The position numbers and the translations under genes are program-made. The notes under the pieces are model-generated. The model had not been told where the DNA came from, searched no databases, and was given only the letters and a program-made list of their open reading frames with translations. 64,000 bases of DNA, taken from Xanthomonas cassavae CFBP 4642 (GTDB lineage Bacteria > Pseudomonadota > Gammaproteobacteria > Xanthomonadales > Xanthomonadaceae). Positions 40,623-49,954 of this stretch are shown piece by piece; positions within the stretch are counted from its first letter, which is position 1, and the number at the start of each line of letters is the position of its first letter. Location: positions 2,909,470-2,973,469 of the forward strand of contig NZ_CM002139.1 in assembly GCF_000454545.1 (NCBI RefSeq), given 5' to 3'.

Positions 40623-42002
40623 ATGGCTTCCGAGAACCCCGTCGCGTCCCTGCCCGCCGCCGACGCCGCCACGCTGGCGCGCATCCCCGGCTGTGCCTCG
40701 GTGGACCTATTGTTGCCCGACACCAACGGCGTGCTGCGCGGCAAGCGCATCACCGCCGACACCCTGGGCAAGGTGTACCGCGATGGCGTGTGCCTGCCGA
40801 TGTCGCTGATCGCCACCGATATCACCGGCAATACCGTGGAAGAAACCGGGCTGGGGTATGCGATCGGTGATGCCGACCGCATCTGCCGGCCGATCGCCGG
40901 TTCGCTGCGACCGGTGCCGTGGGCACCGCAACCGATGGCGCAGCTGCTGTTGGCGATGCACACCCCCGAGGGCCAGCTGTTCGAGGTGGCGCCGCGCGCG
41001 GTGCTGCAGCGCGTGCTGGCCGGCTTCGCCGCGCGGGGCTTGACCCCGGTGATTGCGGTGGAACTGGAGTTCTACCTGTTCGATGCGGTGCCCGATGCGC
41101 AGGGCCGCCCGCAGACCCCGCGCGACCCGGTCACCGGCGCCCGCAGCGCCAGCACCCAGGTGTATGCGTTACAGGACCTGGACGACCAGCGTGACTTCAC
41201 CGACGCGGTCACCGCTGCGTGCCGCCAGCAAGGCATTCCCGCCGACACCGCGGTGGCCGAGTACGCGCCGGGCCAGTTCGAGATCAACCTGCAGCATCGC
41301 GCCGATGCGGTAGCGGCCTGCGATGAGGCGATCCTGCTCAAGCGCACCATTAAGGCCATTGCGCAGCAGCAAGGCACGCTCGCCAGCTTCATGGCCAAGC
41401 CCTTCCCCGATCAGGCCGGCAGCGGCCTGCATCTGCATGTGAGCCTTCTGCATGAGGAAGGCAACAACGTGCTGGCCGGCGGCGCCGACGCGCCGGCCGC
41501 CGCGCTGCGGCACGCCATTGCCGGACTGCAGCGGCATGCCGACGCCTGCCTGCTGCTGTTCGCCCCGCATGCCAACAGCTACCGCCGCTTCGTCAGCAAC
41601 GCGTTCGTGCCGCTGGATGCCAGCTGGGGCTTCAATAACCGCACGGTGGCGCTGCGCATTCCGCATAGCGATGCGCGCAACACCCGTATCGAACACCGCA
41701 TTGCTGGCGCCGATGCCAATCCGTACCTGGTGGCCGCCGCGGTGCTGGCGGCCATGCTGGACGGCTTGCAACAGCCCGGCGAGCCCACTGCTCCGATCGT
41801 GGGCAATGCCTATGCGCACTCGGTGTTCCGGCCGCGCGCCTGGCAGGGCGCGGTGGATGCGTTCCTGGGCAGCGATTTCATCGACGCCCAGTTCGGCAGG
41901 CAATTCCGGCAGGTGTTCGGCCAGCAGAAGCAGCGTGAGCTGTTCGACTACCAGGCGCTGGTGCCGGACCTGGACTACGCCCGGTACCTGCGCACCGTGT
42001 GA
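40623..42002 (+). CDS. Second gamma-glutamylputrescine synthetase-like protein
   Basis: A 459-aa glutamine-synthetase-fold ligase paralogous to the one at 38.3-39.7 kb but clearly diverged: CASVDLLLPDTNGVLRGKRI, VIAVELEFYLFDAV, YAPGQFEINLQHRADAV, ASFMAKPFPDQAGSGLHLHVSLL, FNNRTVALRIP and EHRIAGADANPYLVAAAVLA. Both the metal Glu and the active-site His motif are kept, so it should be active, perhaps with a different amine preference. Its stop overlaps the start of puuB by one base, so these two form an operon divergent from puuD-puuA. Confidence 0.85.
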   Translation: MASENPVASLPAADAATLARIPGCASVDLLLPDTNGVLRGKRITADTLGKVYRDGVCLPMSLIATDITGNTVEETGLGYAIGDADRICRPIAGSLRPVPWAPQPMAQLLLAMHTPEGQLFEVAPRAVLQRVLAGFAARGLTPVIAVELEFYLFDAVPDAQGRPQTPRDPVTGARSASTQVYALQDLDDQRDFTDAVTAACRQQGIPADTAVAEYAPGQFEINLQHRADAVAACDEAILLKRTIKAIAQQQGTLASFMAKPFPDQAGSGLHLHVSLLHEEGNNVLAGGADAPAAALRHAIAGLQRHADACLLLFAPHANSYRRFVSNAFVPLDASWGFNNRTVALRIPHSDARNTRIEHRIAGADANPYLVAAAVLAAMLDGLQQPGEPTAPIVGNAYAHSVFRPRAWQGAVDAFLGSDFIDAQFGRQFRQVFGQQKQRELFDYQALVPDLDYARYLRTV

Positions 42003-43312
42003 TGGGCAGCCCGGCTGCAACCACCAGTGAAACACCGGGCAGCGGGTATCCGGACAGCTGGTATGCGCGCAGCGCGCCGGCGCTGCCCGCCCAGCCGCGC
42101 CTGCAGGGCGCGCTGCAGGCCGATGTCTGCATCCTCGGCGCCGGCTATACCGGCCTGACGGCCGCGCTGACGCTGGCCGAAGCCGGCTATCGGGTGGTCG
42201 TGCTGGAGGCCAGGCGCATCGGTTGGGGCGCGTCCGGACGCAACGGCGGCCAGGCCATCGTCGGCTACGGCTGCGAGCAGGACACGCTGGAAGCGCTGGT
42301 CGGCGATGCGGATGCGCGCCTGCTGTTCGATTTTTCGCGCGACGGCATGCAGCTGCTGCGCCAGCGCATCCAGCGCCACGCCATCGCCTGCGACTGGCGC
42401 GACGGGCATGCGCATGTGCCATTGAAGCCGCGCCAGGTACGCGCCCTGCAGCACGGCATCGTGCGCATGGCCGAGCGCTACGGCTACCCGCTGGAATGGT
42501 GGGATCGCGTCCGCACCCGACAGGTGCTGGACAGCCCGCTGTACCTGGGCGCGATGTTCGATGCGGCCAGCGGCCATCTGCATCCGCTGGCCTACGCCTT
42601 TGGCCTGGCGCGCGCCGCGCTGGCCGCCGGGGTGCGCATCTTCGAAGACTCGGTGGTGACCCGGCAGGACGGTGGTGCATCGGTCACGATGCACACCGCC
42701 GAGGGCAGCGTTAGCGCAGACTTCGGGGTGATTGCCGGCAACGCCTTGCTGCACGGCATCGCCCCGCCGCTGGAGCAGCGCATCATGCCGGTGGGCACCT
42801 ATGTCGGCGCGACGCCGCCCCTGGGCGCGGCGCGTGCACGCGCGCTGATCGGCAACGGCATGGCGGTGGCCGATACCAATTGGGCGCTGGACTATTACCG
42901 GCTCAGCGCCGATCACCGGCTGCTGTTCGGCGGGCGCGCCAGCTATTCGTCGCGTCCGCCGCCGGGCCTGCAGCGCCTGATGACCCGGCGCATGCACACC
43001 GTCTTCCCGCAGCTGCGCGACGTGCCGCTGGAGACCGTGTGGGGCGGCTACGTGGACATCACCCGCAACCGCGCCCCGCACTGGGGCCGGCTCGCGCCGA
43101 ACCTGTATTTCGCGCAAGGCTTCTCCGGCCACGGCGTCGCGGCGACCGGCCTGGCCGGCCAGGTCATCGCCGAGGCCATCGCCGGCCAGAGCCGGCGCCT
43201 GGACGTGTTCTCCCGCATTCCGCACCGGCCGTTCCCGGGCGGACAACGGCTGCGCACCCCGTTGCTGGTGGCCGCCATGAGCTGGTACCGGCTGCGCGAC
43301 GCCCTGTGGTGA
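42002..43312 (+). CDS. puuB: Gamma-glutamylputrescine oxidoreductase (FAD-dependent, PuuB-like)
   Basis: A 436-aa DAO-type flavoenzyme. The dinucleotide-binding motif is CILGAGYTGLTAALTLAEAGYRVVVLEARRIGWGASGRNGGQ, which is characteristic of the PuuB/OrdL group, and the C-terminal substrate/FAD strand includes APNLYFAQGFSGHGVAATGLAGQVIAEAI. It would oxidise gamma-glutamylputrescine to the aldehyde with release of ammonia and peroxide. The ATG shares a base with the preceding stop (TGATG). Confidence 0.88.
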   Translation: MGSPAATTSETPGSGYPDSWYARSAPALPAQPRLQGALQADVCILGAGYTGLTAALTLAEAGYRVVVLEARRIGWGASGRNGGQAIVGYGCEQDTLEALVGDADARLLFDFSRDGMQLLRQRIQRHAIACDWRDGHAHVPLKPRQVRALQHGIVRMAERYGYPLEWWDRVRTRQVLDSPLYLGAMFDAASGHLHPLAYAFGLARAALAAGVRIFEDSVVTRQDGGASVTMHTAEGSVSADFGVIAGNALLHGIAPPLEQRIMPVGTYVGATPPLGAARARALIGNGMAVADTNWALDYYRLSADHRLLFGGRASYSSRPPPGLQRLMTRRMHTVFPQLRDVPLETVWGGYVDITRNRAPHWGRLAPNLYFAQGFSGHGVAATGLAGQVIAEAIAGQSRRLDVFSRIPHRPFPGGQRLRTPLLVAAMSWYRLRDALW

Positions 43313-43412
43313 ACGCCACCGCCGGCACCGCGCACAGGCTGCGACGCAGCGCTCAAGTTTTGGCGGGCAGAGCCGTTAGCTGATCTGACGGTTCGATCCA
43401 CACGGCCAGCCG

Positions 43413-44711
43413 ATGTCTCCAGGTACCCTACATCGCAATAGTGAAAGTGCAGTTCTGCCGCAACGCGTGTTGCTGGTGGAGAACTCACGCACGTTCACCA
43501 GCATGCTGCGCGAAGCCATCGAGCAACGCGTGGAACTGCCGGTCACGGTCGTCTCGACCCTGGCCGAAGCGGCGCGCGTGCTCGACGAAGAAGATGGCTG
43601 GTTCCTGGTCCTGACCGGCTTGGTATTGGTCGACGGCGACCGCGACAAGGTGGTGGAGTTCTTCCTGTCGCGCAACCTGCCCACCGTGGTGGTCAGCGGC
43701 GTGTACGACGAGGACCTGCGCCAGCGCGTGCTGCAGCAGCAGATCATCGACTACGTGCTCAAGAACGCACCGGGCAGCATCGAATATCTGGCCTGGCTGG
43801 TGCAGCGCCTGGAGCGCAACCGCCGCATCGGCGCACTGGTCGTGGACGACTCGCTGTCTGCCCGCACCTACGCGGCAGCGTTGTTGTCGATGTACGGCTA
43901 CCGCGTGGTGCTGGCTGCCGACGGCGCAGCCGGCCTGGAAGCGATCGAGCGCGATCCCGGTATCCGCCTGACCATTGTCGACCAGGAAATGCCCGGCATG
44001 GAAGGGGTGGAATTCACCCGCCGGCTGCGTGCGATCCGCTCGCGCGACAAGGTGGCGGTGATCGGCATCTCCGGCAACAGCGATTCGTCGCTGATCCCGC
44101 GCTTCCTCAAGAACGGTGCCAACGACTTCCTGCGCAAGCCCTTCTCGCGCGAGGAATTCTTCTGCCGTGTCTCGCAGAACGTGGACCAGCTGGAACTGAT
44201 CGGCACGCTGCAGGACCTGGCCACGCGCGACTTCCTCACTGGCTTGCCGAACCGGCGCTATTTCCTGGAACAGAGCCAGCGGGTGATCCCCAAGCTGCTG
44301 TCGCAGGACCAGACGGTCACCGCAGCGATGCTGGATATCGACCACTTCAAGCACATCAACGACACCTGGGGCCACGAAGCCGGCGACCAGGCGCTGCGCG
44401 CGGTGGCCGCCTCGGTGTCCGGGCATGCGCGTCCGCAGGATCTAGTGGCGCGCTTCGGCGGCGAGGAATTCTGCCTGCTGGTACCCGGGCTCGATGCAGC
44501 CAACGCCACCAGTTACTTCGAGACCCTGCGCGAACGCATCAGCGCATTGCGCGTGCGTATCGGCGACGAAACGCTGAGCATGACGGTGAGCATTGGCGTG
44601 TGCATTGCCAGCGAGAGCGGGCAATCGCTGCATCACCTGCTCGGCGAGGCCGACAAGTACCTGTACCTGGCCAAGGCCGGCGGCCGCAACCAGGTCCGCC
44701 TGGCGAGCTGA
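43413..44711 (+). CDS. Two-receiver diguanylate cyclase (PleD-like REC-REC-GGDEF)
   Basis: A 432-aa response regulator. The first receiver (residues about 18-130) is degenerate: where the phosphorylated Asp should follow the third strand the sequence is WFLVLTGLVL, with Thr68 in place. The second receiver is intact, with Asp190 in LTIVDQEMPGMEG and the Lys in DFLRKPFSREE. The cyclase domain has GGEEF at 349-353, RNRRYF-type helix before it, and an inhibitory RxxD site (RPQD) five residues upstream. It should make cyclic di-GMP when the second receiver is phosphorylated. No kinase gene is adjacent. Confidence 0.9.
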   Translation: MSPGTLHRNSESAVLPQRVLLVENSRTFTSMLREAIEQRVELPVTVVSTLAEAARVLDEEDGWFLVLTGLVLVDGDRDKVVEFFLSRNLPTVVVSGVYDEDLRQRVLQQQIIDYVLKNAPGSIEYLAWLVQRLERNRRIGALVVDDSLSARTYAAALLSMYGYRVVLAADGAAGLEAIERDPGIRLTIVDQEMPGMEGVEFTRRLRAIRSRDKVAVIGISGNSDSSLIPRFLKNGANDFLRKPFSREEFFCRVSQNVDQLELIGTLQDLATRDFLTGLPNRRYFLEQSQRVIPKLLSQDQTVTAAMLDIDHFKHINDTWGHEAGDQALRAVAASVSGHARPQDLVARFGGEEFCLLVPGLDAANATSYFETLRERISALRVRIGDETLSMTVSIGVCIASESGQSLHHLLGEADKYLYLAKAGGRNQVRLAS

Positions 44712-44782
44712 TCGACGTCGCAACGTCACTGCGCATTCAAGCGCACCTCAGATCAGCTCCAGCCAGCCACAGCGATCGTCCT

Positions 44783-44850
44783 GTAGGAGCGCACCCGGGC
44801 GCGAATGGGCGTTATCGGTACCGCCCCGTCGCGCCCGGGTGCGCTCCTAC
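44783..44850. terminator. 22-bp-arm inverted repeat between convergent genes
   Basis: The left arm (44783-44804, starting GTAGGAGCGCACCCGGGCGC) is matched perfectly by the right arm (44829-44850), with a 24-nt loop. It lies between a plus-strand stop at 44711 and a minus-strand stop at 44863, so it can end both transcripts. It belongs to the same repeat family as the pair at 54591-54703. Confidence 0.7.
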
Positions 44851-44862
44851 GGATCTGCAGAT

Positions 44863-46164
44863 TCACGCCCACGCAACGCCCTTTCTACGACGCGATCTGT
44901 GCGCCACCATCAGCGCGATCAGGCTCAGCACCGCGGCACTTCCAAGGTAATAGCCCACCGCGCGTACGCCATAGCGTTCTGCCAACTGGGTGGCCACATA
45001 CGGTGCCGGTGCCGCGCCCAGGATGCTGGCCAGGTTGAACGACAAGGATGCGCCGGTGTAACGCACCTCGGTGGGATACAGCTGCGCCAGCAGCGTGCCG
45101 CAGGGGCCGTAGGTCAGGCCCATGAAGAAAAATCCCAGCGACAGGAAGCCCAGCACCTGCAGCGGATGATTGGCCTGGAACAACGGCGCGAACGCCAGCC
45201 CGAACGCGATGATGGCGATGCTGGCCAGCATCATCGCCAGCGGCGCGCCATGGCGGTCGCCGAACTTTGCCGACAACGGGATCCCCAGCGCGAAAAACAC
45301 GATGCCGGCCACCTGCAGCAGCAGGAACTGCTCCTTGTCGTAGCCCAGGGTCTTGGTGCCATAGCCCAGCGCAAAGACGGTCATCAGATAAAACAGAACG
45401 AAGGTGGCGAACGCACCCAGGGTGCCCACGATCAACGCCGGCCAATGCTGCGAGATCACGGTGCCCAGCGGCAGGCGTACGCGCGTCTTGCGGTCCAGGG
45501 TCTTCTGGAAATCCGGGGTTTCGGTGATGCTCAGGCGCACCCACAGGCCGGTGAGCACCAGCAGCGCGCTGGCCAGGAACGGCACCCGCCACCCCCACGC
45601 CAGGAAGTCGGCATCGTCCAGCAACGCCCCCATGCCCAAGAACGTACCAGTGGACAGCAGAAAGCCCAGCGGCGCGCCCAGCTGCGGAAACATGCCGTAC
45701 CAGACCCGCTTGCCGGGCGGCGCGTTTTCGGTGGCCAGCAGCACCGCCCCGCCCCACTCGCCGCCCAGGCCCAGACCCTGGCCGAAGCGACACACCGCCA
45801 GCAGCGCCGGCGCCAGCACGCCGATCTGCGCATAACCGGGCAACAGGCCGATCGCCACCGTGGACAGGCCCATCGTCAACAACGCCGCCACCAGCGTGGC
45901 CTTGCGGCCAATGCGGTCGCCGAAGTGGCCAAACACCGCCGAGCCCACCGGCCGCGCGATGAAGGCCACCGCAAACGTGGCCAGCGATTGCAGCATCGCC
46001 GCATTGCCGTTGCCGGCCGGGAAGAACAACGTCGGGAACACCAGCACCGCCGCAGTGGCGTAGATATAGAAATCGAAGAACTCGATGGTGGTGCCGATCA
46101 GGCTGGCAAACAGCACACGCGCAGGCGAATTGGAGGGCGTGACAAGCGGCGCTGCGGCAGTCAT
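44863..46164 (-). CDS. MFS metabolite/proton symporter (MHS family)
   Basis: A 433-aa transporter with 12 membrane helices. The MHS hallmarks are LIGTTIEFFDFYIYATAAVLVFPTLFFP at helix 1, ARPVGSAVFGHFGDRIGRKATLVAALLTMG for loop 2-3, and GLGLGGEWGGAVLLATENAPPGKR. This family carries small organic acids and osmolytes such as citrate, ketoglutarate, shikimate or proline/betaine; the substrate cannot be told from sequence. It is alone, convergent with the diguanylate cyclase gene. Confidence 0.9.
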   Translation of the reverse strand: MTAAAPLVTPSNSPARVLFASLIGTTIEFFDFYIYATAAVLVFPTLFFPAGNGNAAMLQSLATFAVAFIARPVGSAVFGHFGDRIGRKATLVAALLTMGLSTVAIGLLPGYAQIGVLAPALLAVCRFGQGLGLGGEWGGAVLLATENAPPGKRVWYGMFPQLGAPLGFLLSTGTFLGMGALLDDADFLAWGWRVPFLASALLVLTGLWVRLSITETPDFQKTLDRKTRVRLPLGTVISQHWPALIVGTLGAFATFVLFYLMTVFALGYGTKTLGYDKEQFLLLQVAGIVFFALGIPLSAKFGDRHGAPLAMMLASIAIIAFGLAFAPLFQANHPLQVLGFLSLGFFFMGLTYGPCGTLLAQLYPTEVRYTGASLSFNLASILGAAPAPYVATQLAERYGVRAVGYYLGSAAVLSLIALMVAHRSRRRKGVAWA

Positions 46165-46489
46165 CGGCGATCGGCATCCGGGAACAAGACGGCCGATTCT
46201 GGCAGATCGCGGCAGCGCTTTGCGCAGGCGGACCGGTTGGTAAAAAGTTACAGGCGTGACCGACAGTGCTGTGGGCAGGCCGTCCTCGCCGATTGCCGGA
46301 CCGTTGACGGCATCAATGCCGCCATCGAGCCCCCAGGAATGGGTTCACGACGTGTCCCGCAACCGGTGAGGGCACCGCGCGCGAGCCCAACGACGCTTTC
46401 GGCTCTAACCCGTGACCCTCGTCGTTCCTGGATGCGGTACCAACCAAATCCAAAACACCGCCAGCTCTTCATCAAAACGAAAAGATCGC
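46165..46489. other. Intergenic region, no feature seen
   Basis: These 325 bp lie upstream of the MHS symporter (minus strand) and downstream of the small winged-helix-like gene. Apart from the expected symporter promoter I see no gene, strong hairpin or repeat. Confidence 0.4.
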
Positions 46490-46798
46490 TCAACCACCCT
46501 GCGGCGCTTGCGCCGTTACACGTTTCACATGCTCAACCAGACCGGCAGCAGTGATCGCCGCAAATTGCCGTTCGCCACGCTCTTCTACGCGGACCCAGTC
46601 CGGACCCGGTTCACCGTCCAGGTTTGCCGTCCCCAGCCAGGCGAGCGTGCGCAGCAGCACGCTCATACGCACGCCCAGCTGCTTGCACAACTTCGCCAGA
46701 GACACGCCCTGAGGCGCGTCGGCCAGGGCGTGCAACAGCTGTGCGGTGAGCTGCGGATCAGCGGACAAGCACGGCCCCGATGTCGCGCGGCGCCGCAT
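46490..46798 (-). CDS. Small winged-helix-like protein at the end of the formate-dehydrogenase-like operon
   Basis: A 102-aa protein. Residues about 14-60 (LTAQLLHALADAPQGVSLAKLCKQLGVRMSVLLRTLAWLG) look like a helix-turn-helix, and the rest (WVRVEERGERQFAAITAAGLVEHV) like a wing and closing helix. The ATG at 46798 overlaps the molybdoenzyme gene by 41 bp; a TTG at 46768 is an alternative with an 11-bp overlap. It could be a regulator or an accessory protein for its neighbours; function is not known. Confidence 0.6.
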   Translation of the reverse strand: MRRRATSGPCLSADPQLTAQLLHALADAPQGVSLAKLCKQLGVRMSVLLRTLAWLGTANLDGEPGPDWVRVEERGERQFAAITAAGLVEHVKRVTAQAPQGG

Positions 46799-49106
46799 CG
46801 GCGGTCTCGGCGCGATGCGGCAGCACGATCACCGGAATCGACTTGGAGGTAGGCGTGCGCGCTTCGTCGGCGAAGCTGGACAGCGGCACCAGCGCGTTGG
46901 TTTCCGGGTAATAGGCCGCCAGGCAGCCACGCGGGATGTTGTAGTCCACCAGCAGGAAACGCCGCGCCTCGCGGCGTATGCCGTCCTCGCACAGACTTTC
47001 CAGGTCCACCCAGTCGCCGGCCTTCATGTTCAGTGCCGCGATGTCGGCACCATTGATGAACAGCACGCGGCGCTCGCCGAACACGCCGCGGTAGCGATCG
47101 TCCAGGCCGTAGATGGTGGTGTTGTATTGGTCATGCGAGCGCGTGGTGGCCAGCGTAAACACCATCTGATCGCCACGCGAACGCCGCGCACGATGGATCG
47201 GGTTGTCGGTCGGCACCGCATGCGATTTGAACACCGCACGCTGCTCGGGAGTGCCCCAGTTACGGTCGCGCGCGGTATTGGACAGGCGGAAGCCGCCCGG
47301 CGTGCGCACCCGCTGGTTGAAGTCGGCAAAGTCCGGGAACACCTGCGCGATCAGGTCGCGGATGCGGTCGTAGTCGCCCACCAGCCAGCGCCAGCGGATC
47401 GCGCTGCGCGCTCCCAGGGTGGCTTCGGCCATGCGTGCCACGATCGCCGGCTCGGACAACAGGTCCGGCGAGGCCGGCGGATTGATGCCGGCCGACAGGT
47501 GCACCATGCTCATCGAATCTTCCACCGTCACGCCTTGCGAGCCGGCCTCCTGGATATCGATTTCGGTGCGCCCCAGGCATGGCAGGATCAACGCATCGCG
47601 TCCGTGCACCAGGTGACTGCGATTGAGCTTGGTGGTGACGTGGACGGTGAGCTCGCAGTTGCGCAGCGCGCGGTGGGTGGCATCGGTATCCGGCGTGGCC
47701 GCAGCGAAGTTGCCGCCCATTGCGAAGAACACCTTGCCGCGCCCATCCAGCATCGCTTCGATGGCACCAACGGTGTCGAAGCCGTCGGCCCGCGGCGGCG
47801 CGAAGCCGAACACCGACTGCAGCTTGTCCAGGAACGCGGCCGGCGGCTTTTCGTAGATCATCATCGTGCGGTCGCCCTGCACGTTGCTATGCCCACGCAC
47901 CGGGCACACGCCTGCGCCGGGGCGGCCCAGATGGCCACGCAGCAACAACAGGTTGGTGATCATGTGGATGGTGGCCACCGAATGCTTGTGCTGGGTGATG
48001 CCCATGCCCCAGCACGCGATCACACGCTCGGCCTTCAGATAGATCTCGCCGGCCTTGCGCAGCGCCGCCTCGTCCAGGCCGGATTCTTCGATGATGGTGC
48101 CCCAGCTTTCCGCATGCACATCGGCGGCGAAGGCGTCGAAGTTGGCGGTGTGCTCGGCGATGAACTCCAGATCCAGCAACCGCGGCGTGCCGTCGCGCTG
48201 TGCCTGCGCATCGCGTTCGAGCACATGCTTGATGATGCCCTTGATCGCGGCCAGGTCGCCGCCGATCTTGAGCTGGAAATAATCCGAGGCGATGCGCGTG
48301 GAGCCGTTGTGCAGCATCTCCAGCTTGTCCTGCGGGTCGGCAAACTTTTCCAGCCCGCGCTCACGCAGCGGATTGAACGCCGCAATTGCTGCGCCGCGCT
48401 TGGAGGCCTGGCGCAACTCGCCCAGCATGCGCGGATGATTGGTGCCGGGATTCTGGCCGAAAATGAAGATGGCATCGGCCAGTTCGAAATCGTGCAGCGA
48501 CACCGTGCCCTTGCCCACGCCGATCTGCGACCGCAGCGCGGTGCCGGAGGGCTCGTGGCACATGTTGGAGCAGTCGGGGAAGTTGTTGGTGCCGAACTCG
48601 CGCACGAACAACTGGTACAGGAACGCCGCCTCGTTGCTGGTGCGCCCGGAGGTGTAGAAGATCGCCTCGTCCGGGCTCGCCAGGCCGTTGAGATGGCTGG
48701 CAATGTGCGCGAAGGCATCGTCCCAGCTCACCGGCACATAGTGGTCGGTGGCCGCGTCGTAGCGCATCGGCTGGGTCAGGCGGCCCTGCCCTTCCAGCCA
48801 GTAGTCGCTGTACTGCGACAACAGGCCGACGCTGTGCGAGGCGAACAACTCGGCCCCGGCACGGCGCGCGGTGGATTCGGCCGCCACGGCCTTGGCGCCG
48901 TTCTCGCAGAATTCGAAGGTGGAGGTGTGATCGCGGTCGGGCCAGGCGCAGCCGGGGCAGTCGAAGCCATCCGGCTGGTTGGCGTGCAGCAGCGTCTTGG
49001 CGCCCTGCACCGCGATGTCCTGTTCCATCAGGTGCTTGGCGACCGAGCGCAATGCGCCCCAGCCGCCAGCGGGATTGTCGTACTGCTTGATGGTCTTCTT
49101 GCTCAT
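46758..49106 (-). CDS. FdhF/YdeP-like molybdopterin oxidoreductase alpha subunit
   Basis: A 782-aa molybdopterin-guanine-dinucleotide enzyme of the FdhF-like/YdeP group. N-terminal FDCPGCAWPD has two Cys but not the four-Cys cluster motif of classical formate dehydrogenases. The cofactor regions include IFYTSGRTSNEAAFLYQLFVREFGTNNFPDCSNMCHEPS, FIFGQNPGTNHPRMLGEL, LLLRGHLGRPGAGVCPVRGHSNVQG and the C-terminal DQYNTTIYGLDDRYRGVFGERRVLFIN. Group members are linked to acid resistance and formate metabolism, but the true substrate is not settled. fdhD lies directly upstream (ATGA overlap), which supports need of a sulfurated cofactor. Confidence 0.87.
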   Translation of the reverse strand: MSKKTIKQYDNPAGGWGALRSVAKHLMEQDIAVQGAKTLLHANQPDGFDCPGCAWPDRDHTSTFEFCENGAKAVAAESTARRAGAELFASHSVGLLSQYSDYWLEGQGRLTQPMRYDAATDHYVPVSWDDAFAHIASHLNGLASPDEAIFYTSGRTSNEAAFLYQLFVREFGTNNFPDCSNMCHEPSGTALRSQIGVGKGTVSLHDFELADAIFIFGQNPGTNHPRMLGELRQASKRGAAIAAFNPLRERGLEKFADPQDKLEMLHNGSTRIASDYFQLKIGGDLAAIKGIIKHVLERDAQAQRDGTPRLLDLEFIAEHTANFDAFAADVHAESWGTIIEESGLDEAALRKAGEIYLKAERVIACWGMGITQHKHSVATIHMITNLLLLRGHLGRPGAGVCPVRGHSNVQGDRTMMIYEKPPAAFLDKLQSVFGFAPPRADGFDTVGAIEAMLDGRGKVFFAMGGNFAAATPDTDATHRALRNCELTVHVTTKLNRSHLVHGRDALILPCLGRTEIDIQEAGSQGVTVEDSMSMVHLSAGINPPASPDLLSEPAIVARMAEATLGARSAIRWRWLVGDYDRIRDLIAQVFPDFADFNQRVRTPGGFRLSNTARDRNWGTPEQRAVFKSHAVPTDNPIHRARRSRGDQMVFTLATTRSHDQYNTTIYGLDDRYRGVFGERRVLFINGADIAALNMKAGDWVDLESLCEDGIRREARRFLLVDYNIPRGCLAAYYPETNALVPLSSFADEARTPTSKSIPVIVLPHRAETADAAPRDIGAVLVR

Positions 49107-49948
49107 GCGGGCTCTCCCACTGCAACGCCCAGGTTCAGGCGCTGCGGATGGCTGTAAACGACACAATCGTGATCGCGGGCAAACCCGATCAGGGTCAGGC
49201 CCGTACTGTCGGCCAGGCCGATCGCCAGCGCGGTGGGCGCGGAGATCGCTGCAAGCAGCGGTATCCGGGCCTGCGCGGCTTTCATGGCCATCTCGTAACT
49301 GGCGCGGCTGGTGACGACCGCAAATCCCTGCGATGCATCGATGCGCGCGTGCGCCAATGCACCGATCAACTTATCCAAGGCGTTATGCCGGCCGACGTCT
49401 TCGCGCACCAGCCGCACCCCACCCTCGGCATCGGCCCACCCGGCCGCGTGCACCGCGCCGGTCTGCGCGGCGATTGGCTGCTGCGCGTGCAGCCCAGCCA
49501 GCGCGCGCGCCAATGCATCCGTCTCGATCCGCAGTTCGGAGTGCACGACCGGAGGCACGCGCAGCACCGCCTCGATCGACTCGTTACCGCACACCCCGCA
49601 ACCGCTGCGCCCGTCCAGGTTGCGCCGCCGCTGGTCCAACGCGGCGGCGCGCTCGGGCGGGATCTCGATCTGCAGCGAAGCGCCTTCCAGGAAGGTCTCC
49701 ACCGCGACCACGCGCAGGTCCTGCGGGCGGTCGATGATGCCCTCGCTCAGCGAGAATCCCAGTGCGAAGTCTTCCAGGTCTTCCGGCGTGGCCATCATCA
49801 CCGCGAACGGCACCTGGTTGTAGATCAGCGCGACCGGCATTTCGGCCGCCACCTGGTCCTGCACCGTGGCACCGCGCCCGCCGCGATGGCGGAACACCGT
49901 GCGCACCACACTGCCAGGGCGCACCGAGCGGGAAGACGGGGTGGTCAT
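49103..49948 (-). CDS. fdhD: Formate dehydrogenase accessory sulfurtransferase FdhD
   Basis: A 281-aa FdhD. The sulfur-carrying loop is GRSGCGVCGNESIEAV (the CxxC-type CGVC), and VPFAVMMATPEDLEDFALGFSLSEGII, TGAVHAAGWAD and VREDVGRHNALDKLIG are family signatures. FdhD moves sulfur from IscS to the Mo cofactor of formate dehydrogenase. It overlaps the next gene's ATG and starts 6 bp after the transporter gene. Confidence 0.94.
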   Translation of the reverse strand: MTTPSSRSVRPGSVVRTVFRHRGGRGATVQDQVAAEMPVALIYNQVPFAVMMATPEDLEDFALGFSLSEGIIDRPQDLRVVAVETFLEGASLQIEIPPERAAALDQRRRNLDGRSGCGVCGNESIEAVLRVPPVVHSELRIETDALARALAGLHAQQPIAAQTGAVHAAGWADAEGGVRLVREDVGRHNALDKLIGALAHARIDASQGFAVVTSRASYEMAMKAAQARIPLLAAISAPTALAIGLADSTGLTLIGFARDHDCVVYSHPQRLNLGVAVGEPA

Positions 49949-49954
49949 CTCACC

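Noticed and set aside
44593..46554. Long plus-strand frame over the MHS symporter
   Set aside because: It is Arg/Gln/His-rich antisense sequence opposite a clear transporter gene.
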